Of a stretch of 64,000 nucleotides of DNA, positions 1 to 8,488 are shown one piece after another (positions within the stretch are counted from its first letter, which is position 1; each line of letters opens with the position of its first letter). The DNA comes from Echinicola vietnamensis DSM 17526. Its GTDB lineage: Bacteria; Bacteroidota; Bacteroidia; Cytophagales; Cyclobacteriaceae. The notes beneath the pieces are model-generated. The model searched no databases. It had not been told where the DNA came from and saw only the letters and a list, made by a program, of their open reading frames with translations. A program made the translations under genes and the position numbers. The DNA lies in the NCBI RefSeq assembly GCF_000325705.1, contig NC_019904.1, positions 4,280,001 to 4,344,000 on the forward strand, in the 5' to 3' direction.

Positions 1-511
1 CGAGCTTTCCAGATGCGATGGAATGGCTCAAAACATCAATATCTCTTTGGGCTAAGCCACCATAGATTTTAGGAGATATGCTTAAATTCCCTTTGGATAC
101 ATCCTTTTCATACACTCCATAGCTATCGGCTAAATAAACGATATCGGTTGCGTGATTAATGGAGTCGATTTGATGATCGGTCAAATTTTCAAGCCCCCTT
201 ATTTTTCCTTTTCTTCGCCCTTCAGGAAAATACCCAAAATAGTCTTCTTTATAATTGTAGGAGTCGCCATTAGATTGATGGAACCTTAGGTGTTTTAAGA
301 CCCAGAAAATCGAGCGATGCTCCAGTCTTTCCTCATCAGCAGCGGTCTTATCAATTACCAAAACGTTTTTTTCAGTACTTGGGTGAGCATACCAAATTAA
401 AAAAGTGATGCCCGGAAAAAACACCAGTGGTACCATAAAGATCAGTAATGACCTTATTATGGTCAGTAGATTATCCTTACTAAACTGATAAACTCCTTTA
501 AGATCTGCCAT
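1..511 (-). CDS. Membrane-anchored hypothetical protein, 3' part outside the window
   Basis: An open frame of about 170 codons runs off the left edge. It starts MADLKGVYQFSKDNLL and has one hydrophobic segment at about residues 20-41, which predicts an N-terminal membrane anchor. The remaining visible sequence is soluble, with motifs such as VLVIDKTAADEERLEHRS. Its ATG overlaps the stop of the upstream barrel gene by one base (TAATG), so it should be translationally coupled and belong to the same operon as the glycosyltransferase and outer membrane protein. I do not recognise the family from the visible part. In synthase-type exopolysaccharide clusters this slot could hold a polysaccharide-modifying enzyme, but that is only inference. 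Confidence 0.75.
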   Translation of the reverse strand, partial: MADLKGVYQFSKDNLLTIIRSLLIFMVPLVFFPGITFLIWYAHPSTEKNVLVIDKTAADEERLEHRSIFWVLKHLRFHQSNGDSYNYKEDYFGYFPEGRRKGKIRGLENLTDHQIDSINHATDIVYLADSYGVYEKDVSKGNLSISPKIYGGLAQRDIDVLSHSIASGKL

Positions 512-1743
512 TAAAATCTAAATTCAGTACCAACAGAGATGTTTAGATTGGGACGGTAATTTCCTGGACTAAGTTCATCGTAAGAATAGCCAAGGAAGGC
601 ATAGCCCATCCACCTGGGGGTCCATAATTGTTGATAGCCTACTCTGCCCCTATAGGAGTCCAAAAGCTGGGATTGGAGATCCCTGTCCTCTTCATCTGGG
701 CTCACCCCTGTACTAAACTGCACCATAAGGTAATCCTCTGCTCCCTTAAAATAGTACCTGGCTTGGATATTTCCACTGATTGAGCCACCTGAGCTGGAAG
801 GGACATGATTTGCCCTCAAATTAAGCCACCAGTTACCCGTGTATTTCCCTACCGAAGCCGTCAGGATATGGGTGATTTCAGAAAATTTCAAATGCCTGTA
901 GCCAATGTCAAACTCAAAAGCCTTCGGCAAACTCCAATAAATAGATGTCCCAAATCGATAATCGGGAAAGAAAGAGGCATTGCTGAAACCCACATTCACA
1001 TAGGCATAAGAGTTTTTTCCTAAACTAGGATACGCATCAATTTCATACTGGGTGCCATTCGAATCAAAGCGGTGTGAATGGGTGGCCCTGGCAATCACAC
1101 TTCCCATAAATCCCAACCGCGTCCTTGCATAAAGTGCATAGGTCTGCCATGGGGAAATTTCTCCCTGAAAGCTGTCATAATCCACGGTCATTCCCACGGC
1201 ACTGTTTCTCGTATACCGTTTTAAATTGCTGATATAGGATAACAGTCCATCAATATCCGCTTTTTTGGCATACAGGTCCTCGGCGATATCCAGCGCTTCT
1301 TCATATTCCTCCCTGTAATAATACAGCCGTGACTTTCGATAGGTCAAAGCTGAAGAGGTATTCGGGCCAAATTCTTTTTCTGCTCTTTCTAAGACGGATT
1401 CCGCTTTGTCATATTGCTCGCCCCAAAAAAGATTATCCAAATACCCATTGTAGGCATCTTCATAATCTGGACTTTGTTCTATGGCCTTTTCGAAATAAAC
1501 GGAAGCCGAGTCATACCTTCCCTCCCAAGCATTTACCCTGCCCAATAGGATCCAAACATCACTGTATCCTGGATACTTCTCCACTATCTGTAACCCTAAT
1601 TCAATGGCTTCATCCCTTTGGCCATTAAGGGCCAAATCCCTCGCTTCCAGAAATTTTTTATCTGGATTAAAAGATGTCTGCGCGTCGACATGATGAGTCA
1701 CTAAAACCATGAAAATCACTATGAATAACTTGCTATATTTCAT
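511..1743 (-). CDS. TPR-containing outer membrane beta-barrel protein (YaiO-like)
   Basis: A 410-residue exported protein with an N-terminal signal peptide (cleavage near HHVDA-QTS). Residues about 25-165 form tetratricopeptide repeats with the usual alternation of A/G/Y helices. Residues about 185-410 are rich in alternating aromatic and polar residues and end in a C-terminal phenylalanine (GTEFRF), typical of an outer membrane barrel. The TPR-then-barrel order matches YaiO-family proteins and, more loosely, export porins such as PgaA. It lies 3 nt downstream of a processive glycosyltransferase gene, so a role in passing a secreted polysaccharide through the periplasm and outer membrane is plausible. 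That role is inferred from context; the architecture is read directly. Confidence 0.8.
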   Translation of the reverse strand: MKYSKLFIVIFMVLVTHHVDAQTSFNPDKKFLEARDLALNGQRDEAIELGLQIVEKYPGYSDVWILLGRVNAWEGRYDSASVYFEKAIEQSPDYEDAYNGYLDNLFWGEQYDKAESVLERAEKEFGPNTSSALTYRKSRLYYYREEYEEALDIAEDLYAKKADIDGLLSYISNLKRYTRNSAVGMTVDYDSFQGEISPWQTYALYARTRLGFMGSVIARATHSHRFDSNGTQYEIDAYPSLGKNSYAYVNVGFSNASFFPDYRFGTSIYWSLPKAFEFDIGYRHLKFSEITHILTASVGKYTGNWWLNLRANHVPSSSGGSISGNIQARYYFKGAEDYLMVQFSTGVSPDEEDRDLQSQLLDSYRGRVGYQQLWTPRWMGYAFLGYSYDELSPGNYRPNLNISVGTEFRF

Positions 1744-1746
1744 ACC

Positions 1747-3189
1747 CTAATTTTGCCTTGATTCTTTTGTATTTTTAAAACCAGCTCGGACCATTTCACC
1801 CCAGCCACCAATGCCTTTAATGAAATTCCAGTGCCCTTTTAAGCACCAAAACATTAGTTTAGGATGGACGAAAAATGGTTCTTTGAGGACCGTTACAATC
1901 AGCTTTCGCAATTCCCCTTTACGCCCATACTTCTTGAAAAAAAGCTCTTCAAACAAAATACTGAAAGATGATAGCATTACAGAAAAGAAGTAAATCAGCA
2001 CAAAGAGGCTAATGAAATAAACTGCGCTGAATTCCCCCAAAAAGATGAGTATAAAGGTGTAAATGACTCCTAGAAACTCAATTATAGGAGCATTTTTTTC
2101 AAATATGGTCCAAAAGGGAAAACTCACCATCCCGGTAAACCCATAATTCCAATTGAATTGCATTTTCCTATGAAGTTGGAGGGTTTCGATCGTTCCCCTC
2201 ATCCACCTATTTCGTTGTTTGGATAAGACTTCCTCGGTCTCAGGCACTTCCGTCCAGCATAGCGGATCGGATATGAATGCTACTTTATAGGGCAATTTTT
2301 GCTCTTCCATGTATCTCCGCATCCGCACGACCAATTCCATGTCTTCACCGACCGTAGGCGGAAAATACCCCCCTACTTTTTTAACCAGTTCCTTGTCAAA
2401 AAAGCCAAATGCCCCTGAAATCAGCAAAAGTCCATTTACACGAGACCAGGCCATTCGTCCCAAAAGGAAACTCCTGAAATACTCAATCACCTGAAACCTG
2501 CCTAGCAAGGTTCTAGGAACGCGGTATTTTACCACCGTTCCATCTTTGATATCACAATTATTGGCTATTCCGATTCCTCCGCCCACCGCAATGACCTTCT
2601 TATGGGTTTCTTCCAAAAATGGCCTAAGCATCCTAATGATCGAATCAGGAGCTAGTATGCAGTCTACGTCAATACAGGCGATTAGCTCTTGGTTAGCGAC
2701 ATTGATTCCTGCATTTAAAGCATCGGCCTTGCCTCCATTTACTTTATCAATTACGATCAATTTACTGAAAGAAGGGTTCTCCGATTTATAAACGGCTTTT
2801 ATGGGCTGTGTATCGATGGTCTTTTCAAAGGCAAAGTCTGTCTTCTTTAAATCGAAATTTTCGACCAATACTTCAATGGAGTTGTCTTTACTTCCATCGT
2901 TGATGATGATTACTTCATATTTGCTGAAATGAAGTGAAAGCAAGCTTCTGACATTCTGAACCAGGCTCTTTCCTTCATTATATGCCGGAGCCAATATGGA
3001 CACGCCAGGAGCCATTGGAGTCGTGATGACATCTTTATAATCCACAAATTTGTTTTTCTTAAACTGTTCGCGCAATTCCAGCCCGGACAAAGTCGTAATG
3101 GTCATATAGATGACGATGACGGCAAATCCGTACAACAAAAAGAAAATGCCAAACAAGTCGATCAGTATATCAAACAATAAACTATACAT
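1747..3189 (-). CDS. Processive family 2 glycosyltransferase, membrane polysaccharide synthase type
   Basis: A 480-residue inner-membrane GT2 enzyme. An N-terminal membrane segment lies at about residues 8-35. The GT-A domain follows, with the nucleotide-binding NDGS (97-100), the DVDC metal-binding motif (174-177), the GED catalytic-base motif (281-283) and QRNRW (325-329), which is the QxxRW signature of processive synthases. Further hydrophobic segments at about 348-420 would form the translocation path. This is the arrangement of PgaC, NodC and hyaluronan synthase-like enzymes, so it probably polymerises a beta-linked exopolysaccharide; the sugar cannot be told from sequence. Its ATG sits inside the last codons of the HEAT gene (8-nt overlap), showing translational coupling. 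Confidence 0.9.
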   Translation of the reverse strand: MYSLLFDILIDLFGIFFLLYGFAVIVIYMTITTLSGLELREQFKKNKFVDYKDVITTPMAPGVSILAPAYNEGKSLVQNVRSLLSLHFSKYEVIIINDGSKDNSIEVLVENFDLKKTDFAFEKTIDTQPIKAVYKSENPSFSKLIVIDKVNGGKADALNAGINVANQELIACIDVDCILAPDSIIRMLRPFLEETHKKVIAVGGGIGIANNCDIKDGTVVKYRVPRTLLGRFQVIEYFRSFLLGRMAWSRVNGLLLISGAFGFFDKELVKKVGGYFPPTVGEDMELVVRMRRYMEEQKLPYKVAFISDPLCWTEVPETEEVLSKQRNRWMRGTIETLQLHRKMQFNWNYGFTGMVSFPFWTIFEKNAPIIEFLGVIYTFILIFLGEFSAVYFISLFVLIYFFSVMLSSFSILFEELFFKKYGRKGELRKLIVTVLKEPFFVHPKLMFWCLKGHWNFIKGIGGWGEMVRAGFKNTKESRQN

Positions 3190-4717
3190 GTTCTAATAAG
3201 CCATCATTAAGGTGTAATTTAATGGATTCCAACTGGGGTCGCTGAAAATGCCTAACTGCCCAATTCATCATTTCCCGATCCAGATAGGATAAACTCTTCA
3301 GCATCACCTTTTCCAAGACAAAAGGATGTGCTACATTTAGCTTTTCTATGATCAAGGCTACTGAAATCTCATTTCCAATGACTCCCATCAGCTCTGCTGA
3401 AAGGGTGGCCAATTTTAGGTCATCGCTCTGAAAGCTCTTATGGACCAATTCAATTCGTGTGTGTGCGGCCAGCGCTTTAAATGTCCTTAAAATTTCATAT
3501 TGCTCCTCATTGGAGGCATGGGAAAACATTTCCGATAATTCCTCGATAATATCCATCCTGCCGAGCAAACGTACCAACTTAATTCCAAAGATCCGGACAC
3601 TTTCATTATCAGCTTTCAACAAGCTATTGATATCAATTTTTCCTTTTGAGGGCGTGTTTTTGATCACGCGATATAGCCACATTTGTTGCCACCTTGATAG
3701 CGGATAGGACTGCTTACTCAAAAAGCTAAGGTCCTTGTCGGGTGAAAGATGAAGAAAAGCCCTCACAGCATTGGACCTTACCACAAAGTTTTTGGAGTGC
3801 AATAGCTTATCCAAATAAGGAGCTGCCCTATCTATGTTCATTTCATAGACTTCCACTGTACCGGTAGCTTGCATTTCCCAATTTCGGCTTCTTAACTTTT
3901 TGATGGAATAATCGTCTAACCTCAATGTAGTAAAAATCATTCTCAACTTATCCTTAAAGTCGCCTTTGAGGTTTTTGTTAAGGTTGATGATTTCATTAAT
4001 TAGGGTGTTTTTAAATGCCGATTTCTTGAAATCTTTGGTATTAAACAGGGCCGCTAATTCATCAAAACTGAGGGCTTTTACTTCCTCGAGACTGTATGTG
4101 AACAAAAAGGTAGAAAGGGGCTCCCTACAGATCTCAATGTACTGTTCAGTAAGGCGTTCCCGACGTGCATTTCGTGACTTAATATAAAAGATAAAAAACA
4201 ACAGGAACAAAAACGTAATCATAAATAGCGTCAGGATACCAATTAAAATAACAAACTTGATATCCGTCAATATTCTACTCCTAAACCGATAAAAAGGCTT
4301 AAATCCCAGTTGATTAGCGGCAATAAACAACTGCTCTGACCCGTCCGAGGCATTTGGAGATTCATCGGCAATGTACAGATCGTTATCTTGTATGATGCCA
4401 ATATAACTCATTACACTCTTAAAGTCCTTCTCCTCATCCGAAATATAATAATGCATCTGAACAGGAAGTACTCCCCCAGTATGTAGAGAATCTTCAAACG
4501 CCATCGCATCATTGAAATTAGAAAATTCCCTGGACAAAACCTTTGCACGGCCTTTGTCTGCTCGGTAACTTACTCTAAAGCTCATCAACTCCACTTTTCC
4601 AATTTTTTCCAAAAAGGTAATAGTAGCAAGGGAGTCCTCCGACTGATGGCCAACAGCCTGAAAGATTTGGGCCTGAAAGGCCATTATACACAAAGAAAGT
4701 ATCTTAAACTTCAGCAA
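3182..4717 (-). CDS. HEAT-repeat membrane protein
   Basis: About 511 residues. There is a signal-like N-terminus, a roughly 125-residue extracytoplasmic region, one strong transmembrane helix at about residues 153-180, and a long cytoplasmic C-terminus (about 200-511) of helical repeats that look HEAT-like. The open frame begins with TTG at 4717; no upstream in-frame ATG is visible, and an internal ATG at 4684 would remove the charged n-region of the signal, so TTG is preferred with caution. It is sandwiched between a receiver-domain gene and the glycosyltransferase, overlapping the latter by 8 nt. A scaffold that connects the receiver to the synthase is an attractive inference, since HEAT repeats commonly mediate protein contacts, but no catalytic motif is visible. 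Confidence 0.75.
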   Translation of the reverse strand: MLKFKILSLCIMAFQAQIFQAVGHQSEDSLATITFLEKIGKVELMSFRVSYRADKGRAKVLSREFSNFNDAMAFEDSLHTGGVLPVQMHYYISDEEKDFKSVMSYIGIIQDNDLYIADESPNASDGSEQLFIAANQLGFKPFYRFRSRILTDIKFVILIGILTLFMITFLFLLFFIFYIKSRNARRERLTEQYIEICREPLSTFLFTYSLEEVKALSFDELAALFNTKDFKKSAFKNTLINEIINLNKNLKGDFKDKLRMIFTTLRLDDYSIKKLRSRNWEMQATGTVEVYEMNIDRAAPYLDKLLHSKNFVVRSNAVRAFLHLSPDKDLSFLSKQSYPLSRWQQMWLYRVIKNTPSKGKIDINSLLKADNESVRIFGIKLVRLLGRMDIIEELSEMFSHASNEEQYEILRTFKALAAHTRIELVHKSFQSDDLKLATLSAELMGVIGNEISVALIIEKLNVAHPFVLEKVMLKSLSYLDREMMNWAVRHFQRPQLESIKLHLNDGLLEHV

Positions 4718-4740
4718 TATAAAACTTAAACTATTAGAAT

Positions 4741-5100
4741 TCAGTTAATTAATCTTTTGACACGTATCGCTAGCTCGTTTGGATTAAACGGCTTGGGAAC
4801 AAAATCAGCCACCCCCATGTTAAAGGCTTCCATCACAGTTCCCTCTTCATCCCCTAGTGCACTGAGCACGATGATGGGACATTCAGGGTATTTGTTTTTA
4901 GCGTATTCGATAATTTCGATACCACTTTTATACGGAACCATAATGTCCGTTATGATCAAATCAGGTTGGGATGCCTCTAAAGCCTCTACTCCTTTGTTAC
5001 CATCCTCTGCTATGCATACGTTAAATCCTTCTTTCTTTAGTCGAAATTCAACCATTTTTAGAATCAATTGGTCATCTTCTATTACTAAAATATCCTTCAT
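4741..5100 (-). CDS. Single-domain response regulator (receiver only)
   Basis: A 119-residue stand-alone CheY-like receiver with all key residues: acidic pocket E8/D9/D10, phosphoacceptor D52 in IITDIMVP, switch S80 in VLSA and K103 in PKPF. There is no DNA-binding or enzymatic output domain, so it must act through protein contacts. It is the first gene of the leftward exopolysaccharide-type cluster, 23 nt before the HEAT-repeat membrane protein, which is the obvious candidate partner. No cognate histidine kinase is adjacent. Confidence 0.92.
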   Translation of the reverse strand: MKDILVIEDDQLILKMVEFRLKKEGFNVCIAEDGNKGVEALEASQPDLIITDIMVPYKSGIEIIEYAKNKYPECPIIVLSALGDEEGTVMEAFNMGVADFVPKPFNPNELAIRVKRLIN

Positions 5101-5381
5101 GTTGGTGTTTCGTGGGTAATACTTTTCCTAAAAGTATGTACTTTTTGGTACAATTCTAACTATAAATACTACTGGAATAGATATAAATAATCGACAAATA
5201 TTTTTGTTAATAAAATATTGTATGTAATGCACTTAAATATGTTTTTCGGATTACAACCCTCCAAACAAAATTTGCATTGTGTCAAATAATACTACCTTTT
5301 AAAAAATAAACCGTTCAGTTTTTTGAATCTTTTGTTAGTTTAACGGCTTGTAAAAATTTTACTCAAACTCGTATATCCCAA
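5101..5381 (+). other. Divergent intergenic region
   Basis: About 280 nt of A+T-rich sequence between the leftward receiver gene and the rightward amidohydrolase-like gene. It must hold both promoters. A TTTG near 5333 followed by a TA-rich/TTT block near 5351 vaguely resembles the Bacteroidota -33/-7 pattern for the rightward gene, but the match is too loose to call. No palindromic operator or small gene is evident. Confidence 0.4.
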
Positions 5382-7064
5382 ATGTGTATGATTAAAAGAT
5401 TGACCACTTTAATGTTATTGGTGGTGATGATTTGTTTTCTGGATACTCCATTGGCCATTGGCCAGAGCGACCAGACAGGACAAAGAAGAGTGACCGGCAC
5501 CTATGTCATCACGAATGCCACCGTAATCACCCAGCCAGGAAAATGGCTCACATCAACCAGTATTGTGATCAAAGATGGTCTGATCACTGACATTGGCCAA
5601 AATGTCACTATTCCCGTTGAGGCGAAGACCATCTCAGGAGACTCGTTGTTTGTTTATGCCGGGTTTATTGACTTAGGAAGTGAAGCTGGAGTAAAAAGAC
5701 CAGAAGAAGCCGAAAAGCCAGAACACTATGATCCGTCAAATCCCCCCAACGAGGTCGCGGGGATTACTCCTGAACGTTCCGTTTTGGACTATTGGGATGT
5801 GTCTGATGGTAGCATTGCTGAATGGCGGAAGGCGGGTTTTACCATTGCCCAACTGCTTCCAAAAGGTGAAATGCTGCCTGGAAAAACCGCTTTGGTGGTA
5901 TTTGGCGATACAAAATCTACCAATGTATTGCAGGAATCCACAGGCCTATTTGCCCAATTTGAGACCGTTAGAGGTGTCTACCCCGGTACCACACTCGGAC
6001 TCATGGCCAAGTACAGGGAATTATATAAAAATGCTGAACTGAAAAACCAACATGCCAAATTGTTCACCAGCAACGGTAATGGCATTAGCAGACCAGAAAA
6101 AGACAAAAGCCTGGAAGCCTTTTATCCGGTAATCAACAAACAGGTTCCTGTGGTCTTTGAAGCCAATGAGGAACTGGAAATTCGAAGGGTGCTTAAGTTA
6201 CAGGAAGAACTAGGTTTTGATTTGGTCTTGATGGACCTTGAAGAAGGCTCCAACCTAAGTTCGGAATTGTTGGCAGCAAATGCTCACGTGGCGCTTTCCC
6301 TGTCCCTTCCTGACGACAAAGCCAAAGAAGCTGACTTAGAGGAGGCCACCGAAGAAGCTAAAGAAGCTCATAAGCGTGTAGTGGAAGAGTACGATGTGGC
6401 CTTGTCCCAGGCCGGAAAATTTGAAGAAGCGGGCGTAAAATTTGGCATTTCCACCAATCAGGTGAAAAAGGATGAAGTGTTAAAGAACCTTCGTCTCATG
6501 ATCGATAATGGCCTTTCAGAAGAAGGTGCCTTGGCGGCGCTGACCACCCATCCTGCTGCTATCCTAGGAATTAGCAGTTTTGCCGGTACGATTGAGCAAG
6601 GGAAGTTGGCCAACTTGGTGTTGACTACCGATAGCCTCTTTTCGGAGGAAAGCAAAATCAATTACGTCATGGCCGACGGATATTTATATGAATATGATAT
6701 TTCCAAATCCAATAAAGTCGCTGGTGACCCAACTGATTTGGTGGGGGAATGGAAATATACAGCTGAAACTCCAGGGGGTACTTCTGCTGGTGAAATTAGG
6801 TTTAAGGAAAGTTCAGGTAACCTAGCCGGGGAAATTGATGTCGATGACCCCAACGGAGGCGGTACCGTAACAAGGCCCTTGGAAAACATCAGTTTTGATG
6901 GCAAAAAGCTGAGCTTCACGTTTTCGATCCAAGTGCAGGGACAAAAGCTCACTGTTCAGTCCAAAGGGAAAGTGGAAGGAGATGACTTCAATGGAACCAT
7001 CAGTATCCGAGACATGGGCGAGTTTTCGCTTACGGCTAAAAAAACACCTGATTTCAAATTCTAA
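5382..7064 (+). CDS. Exported amidohydrolase-like protein with C-terminal beta domain, degenerate metal site
   Basis: About 560 residues with a signal peptide (cleavage near AIGQS). The ATG at 5382 gives MCMIKR; the ATG at 5388 is an alternative start. Residues about 35-435 follow the imidazolonepropionase/amidohydrolase plan: an N-terminal ITNATVIT beta-sandwich strand, then the TIM-barrel, and a closing block with GTIEQGKLANLVL. Where catalytic members have an HxH pair after the first barrel strand, this one reads GFIDLGSEAG, so the metal-binding histidines are missing. Residues about 445-560 form an extra beta-rich domain (starts DLVGEWKY). It is the first of three consecutive related genes, only 3 nt before the next start. 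Enzymatic activity is doubtful; a structural or regulatory partner role for the next gene product is possible. Confidence 0.8.
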   Translation: MCMIKRLTTLMLLVVMICFLDTPLAIGQSDQTGQRRVTGTYVITNATVITQPGKWLTSTSIVIKDGLITDIGQNVTIPVEAKTISGDSLFVYAGFIDLGSEAGVKRPEEAEKPEHYDPSNPPNEVAGITPERSVLDYWDVSDGSIAEWRKAGFTIAQLLPKGEMLPGKTALVVFGDTKSTNVLQESTGLFAQFETVRGVYPGTTLGLMAKYRELYKNAELKNQHAKLFTSNGNGISRPEKDKSLEAFYPVINKQVPVVFEANEELEIRRVLKLQEELGFDLVLMDLEEGSNLSSELLAANAHVALSLSLPDDKAKEADLEEATEEAKEAHKRVVEEYDVALSQAGKFEEAGVKFGISTNQVKKDEVLKNLRLMIDNGLSEEGALAALTTHPAAILGISSFAGTIEQGKLANLVLTTDSLFSEESKINYVMADGYLYEYDISKSNKVAGDPTDLVGEWKYTAETPGGTSAGEIRFKESSGNLAGEIDVDDPNGGGTVTRPLENISFDGKKLSFTFSIQVQGQKLTVQSKGKVEGDDFNGTISIRDMGEFSLTAKKTPDFKF

Positions 7065-7067
7065 TTG

Positions 7068-8453
7068 ATGAAGAAAATGAGGAAATTAACATATATCATT
7101 TGTTCGCTATGCTTGATAGCGACGCAGCACTTGGGAGCCCAAACACCAAAGGGCAATGTATTGATCAAAAATGCCACAGTCTTGACGGTGACCCAAGGGA
7201 CATTGGAAAATACAGACGTATGGGTGCAAGACGGCATCATCAAGAAAGTGGGCCAAGACCTCTCTGCTTCCAAAGACGCAGAAACCATCGATGCCACCGG
7301 TAAATTTTTGATGCCCGGCATTATCGATGCACACTCCCACTTGGCCTTGGATGTGGTCAATGAAGCCACCGCACCGATTACCGCAGAAGTGGCCATCGCC
7401 GATGTCATCAATCCATTTGATGTGGGCATCTACAGGGCACTTGCTGGCGGAACCACCATTGCCCACGGCCTTCATGGGTCTGCCAATGCTATCGGCGGTC
7501 AAAGCATCACGATGAAGTACCGCTATGGTACCCGCAATCCGTCTGACCTGATCATGAAAGAAGCACCACGAACCATCAAGTTTGCTTTAGGTGAAAATCC
7601 GACAAGGGTTCATGGGCAAGGCAAGAACATCCAGCCACGCACCAGAATGGGCGTGGAAGCCATTATCCGTAACGGTTTCAATGAAGCCTTACAGTATGAG
7701 AAAAAATGGGAAGCCTACAACCAGGCAAAAGGACAAAAGAACAGTAAAGCCGTTCCTCCAGCGTACAATCTTCGCCTACAAACCTTGGCGGACATTCTCA
7801 ATGGAGAGATCATCATCCACTGTCACTCCTACCGTGCCGATGAAATCTACATGCTGATCAACGTATGTAGGGATTTTGGCGTGGACAAGCTGGTCTTTAC
7901 CCATGTGAATGAAGGATTTAAAGTAGCTCCTGAGCTCGCCAAATATACCATGGGAGCTTCAGTCTTCAGTGATTGGTGGGCTTATAAGTTTGAAGTTTAT
8001 TATTCCACAGCTTACAATGCGGCCATCTTGACGGAAAATGGGGTAATCACTTCCATAAATTCTGACTCCGATGAACTTATCCGGCACTTGTACCATGAAG
8101 CAGCCAAAACCCAGCGATACGGGGGATTGTCAGATGAGCAAGCATTGGCCCTGATTACCATTAATCCTGCCAAGCAACTGGGAATCGATGAATATGTAGG
8201 CTCTATAGAGGAAGGAAAGCAAGGGGATTTGGTGATTTTTGATCATCATCCCTTATCTGTTTATGCTGTTCCACAAATGACTTTTGTGGACGGTATCAAG
8301 CAATTTGACATCAATGAAGATAAAGATGACCAGCGGCTAAAAGTAAGCCCTACTGAAAGGGTAGAGCCCGTATACCTCCAGGTAGAAGAAGAGAGCTGTA
8401 TGCACGGTGTTGAGCTGTTTACCGAAGGGACGGTTTTGCACCACTCGTACTAA
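7068..8453 (+). CDS. Exported metal-dependent amidohydrolase (imidazolonepropionase-like)
   Basis: A 461-residue exported enzyme; the frame opens with a TTG at 7065 but the ATG at 7068 is the natural start. The signal peptide ends near LGAQT. The amidohydrolase metal site is intact: HSH after the first barrel strand (in GIIDAHSHLA), HCH in IIIHCHSYRAD, a further H in LVFTHVNEG and an acidic residue in SINSDSDE. The family hydrolyses amide or related bonds in cyclic or peptide-like substrates; the substrate here is unknown. It is the only one of the three adjacent paralogues with the full metal ligand set, so it is the likely catalytic member. A C-terminal tail has the unusual segment EEESCMHGVELF. 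Confidence 0.88.
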   Translation: MKKMRKLTYIICSLCLIATQHLGAQTPKGNVLIKNATVLTVTQGTLENTDVWVQDGIIKKVGQDLSASKDAETIDATGKFLMPGIIDAHSHLALDVVNEATAPITAEVAIADVINPFDVGIYRALAGGTTIAHGLHGSANAIGGQSITMKYRYGTRNPSDLIMKEAPRTIKFALGENPTRVHGQGKNIQPRTRMGVEAIIRNGFNEALQYEKKWEAYNQAKGQKNSKAVPPAYNLRLQTLADILNGEIIIHCHSYRADEIYMLINVCRDFGVDKLVFTHVNEGFKVAPELAKYTMGASVFSDWWAYKFEVYYSTAYNAAILTENGVITSINSDSDELIRHLYHEAAKTQRYGGLSDEQALALITINPAKQLGIDEYVGSIEEGKQGDLVIFDHHPLSVYAVPQMTFVDGIKQFDINEDKDDQRLKVSPTERVEPVYLQVEEESCMHGVELFTEGTVLHHSY

Positions 8454-8488
8454 CATAGTTCATTGATTATTAAAAAATTAAATAACAT

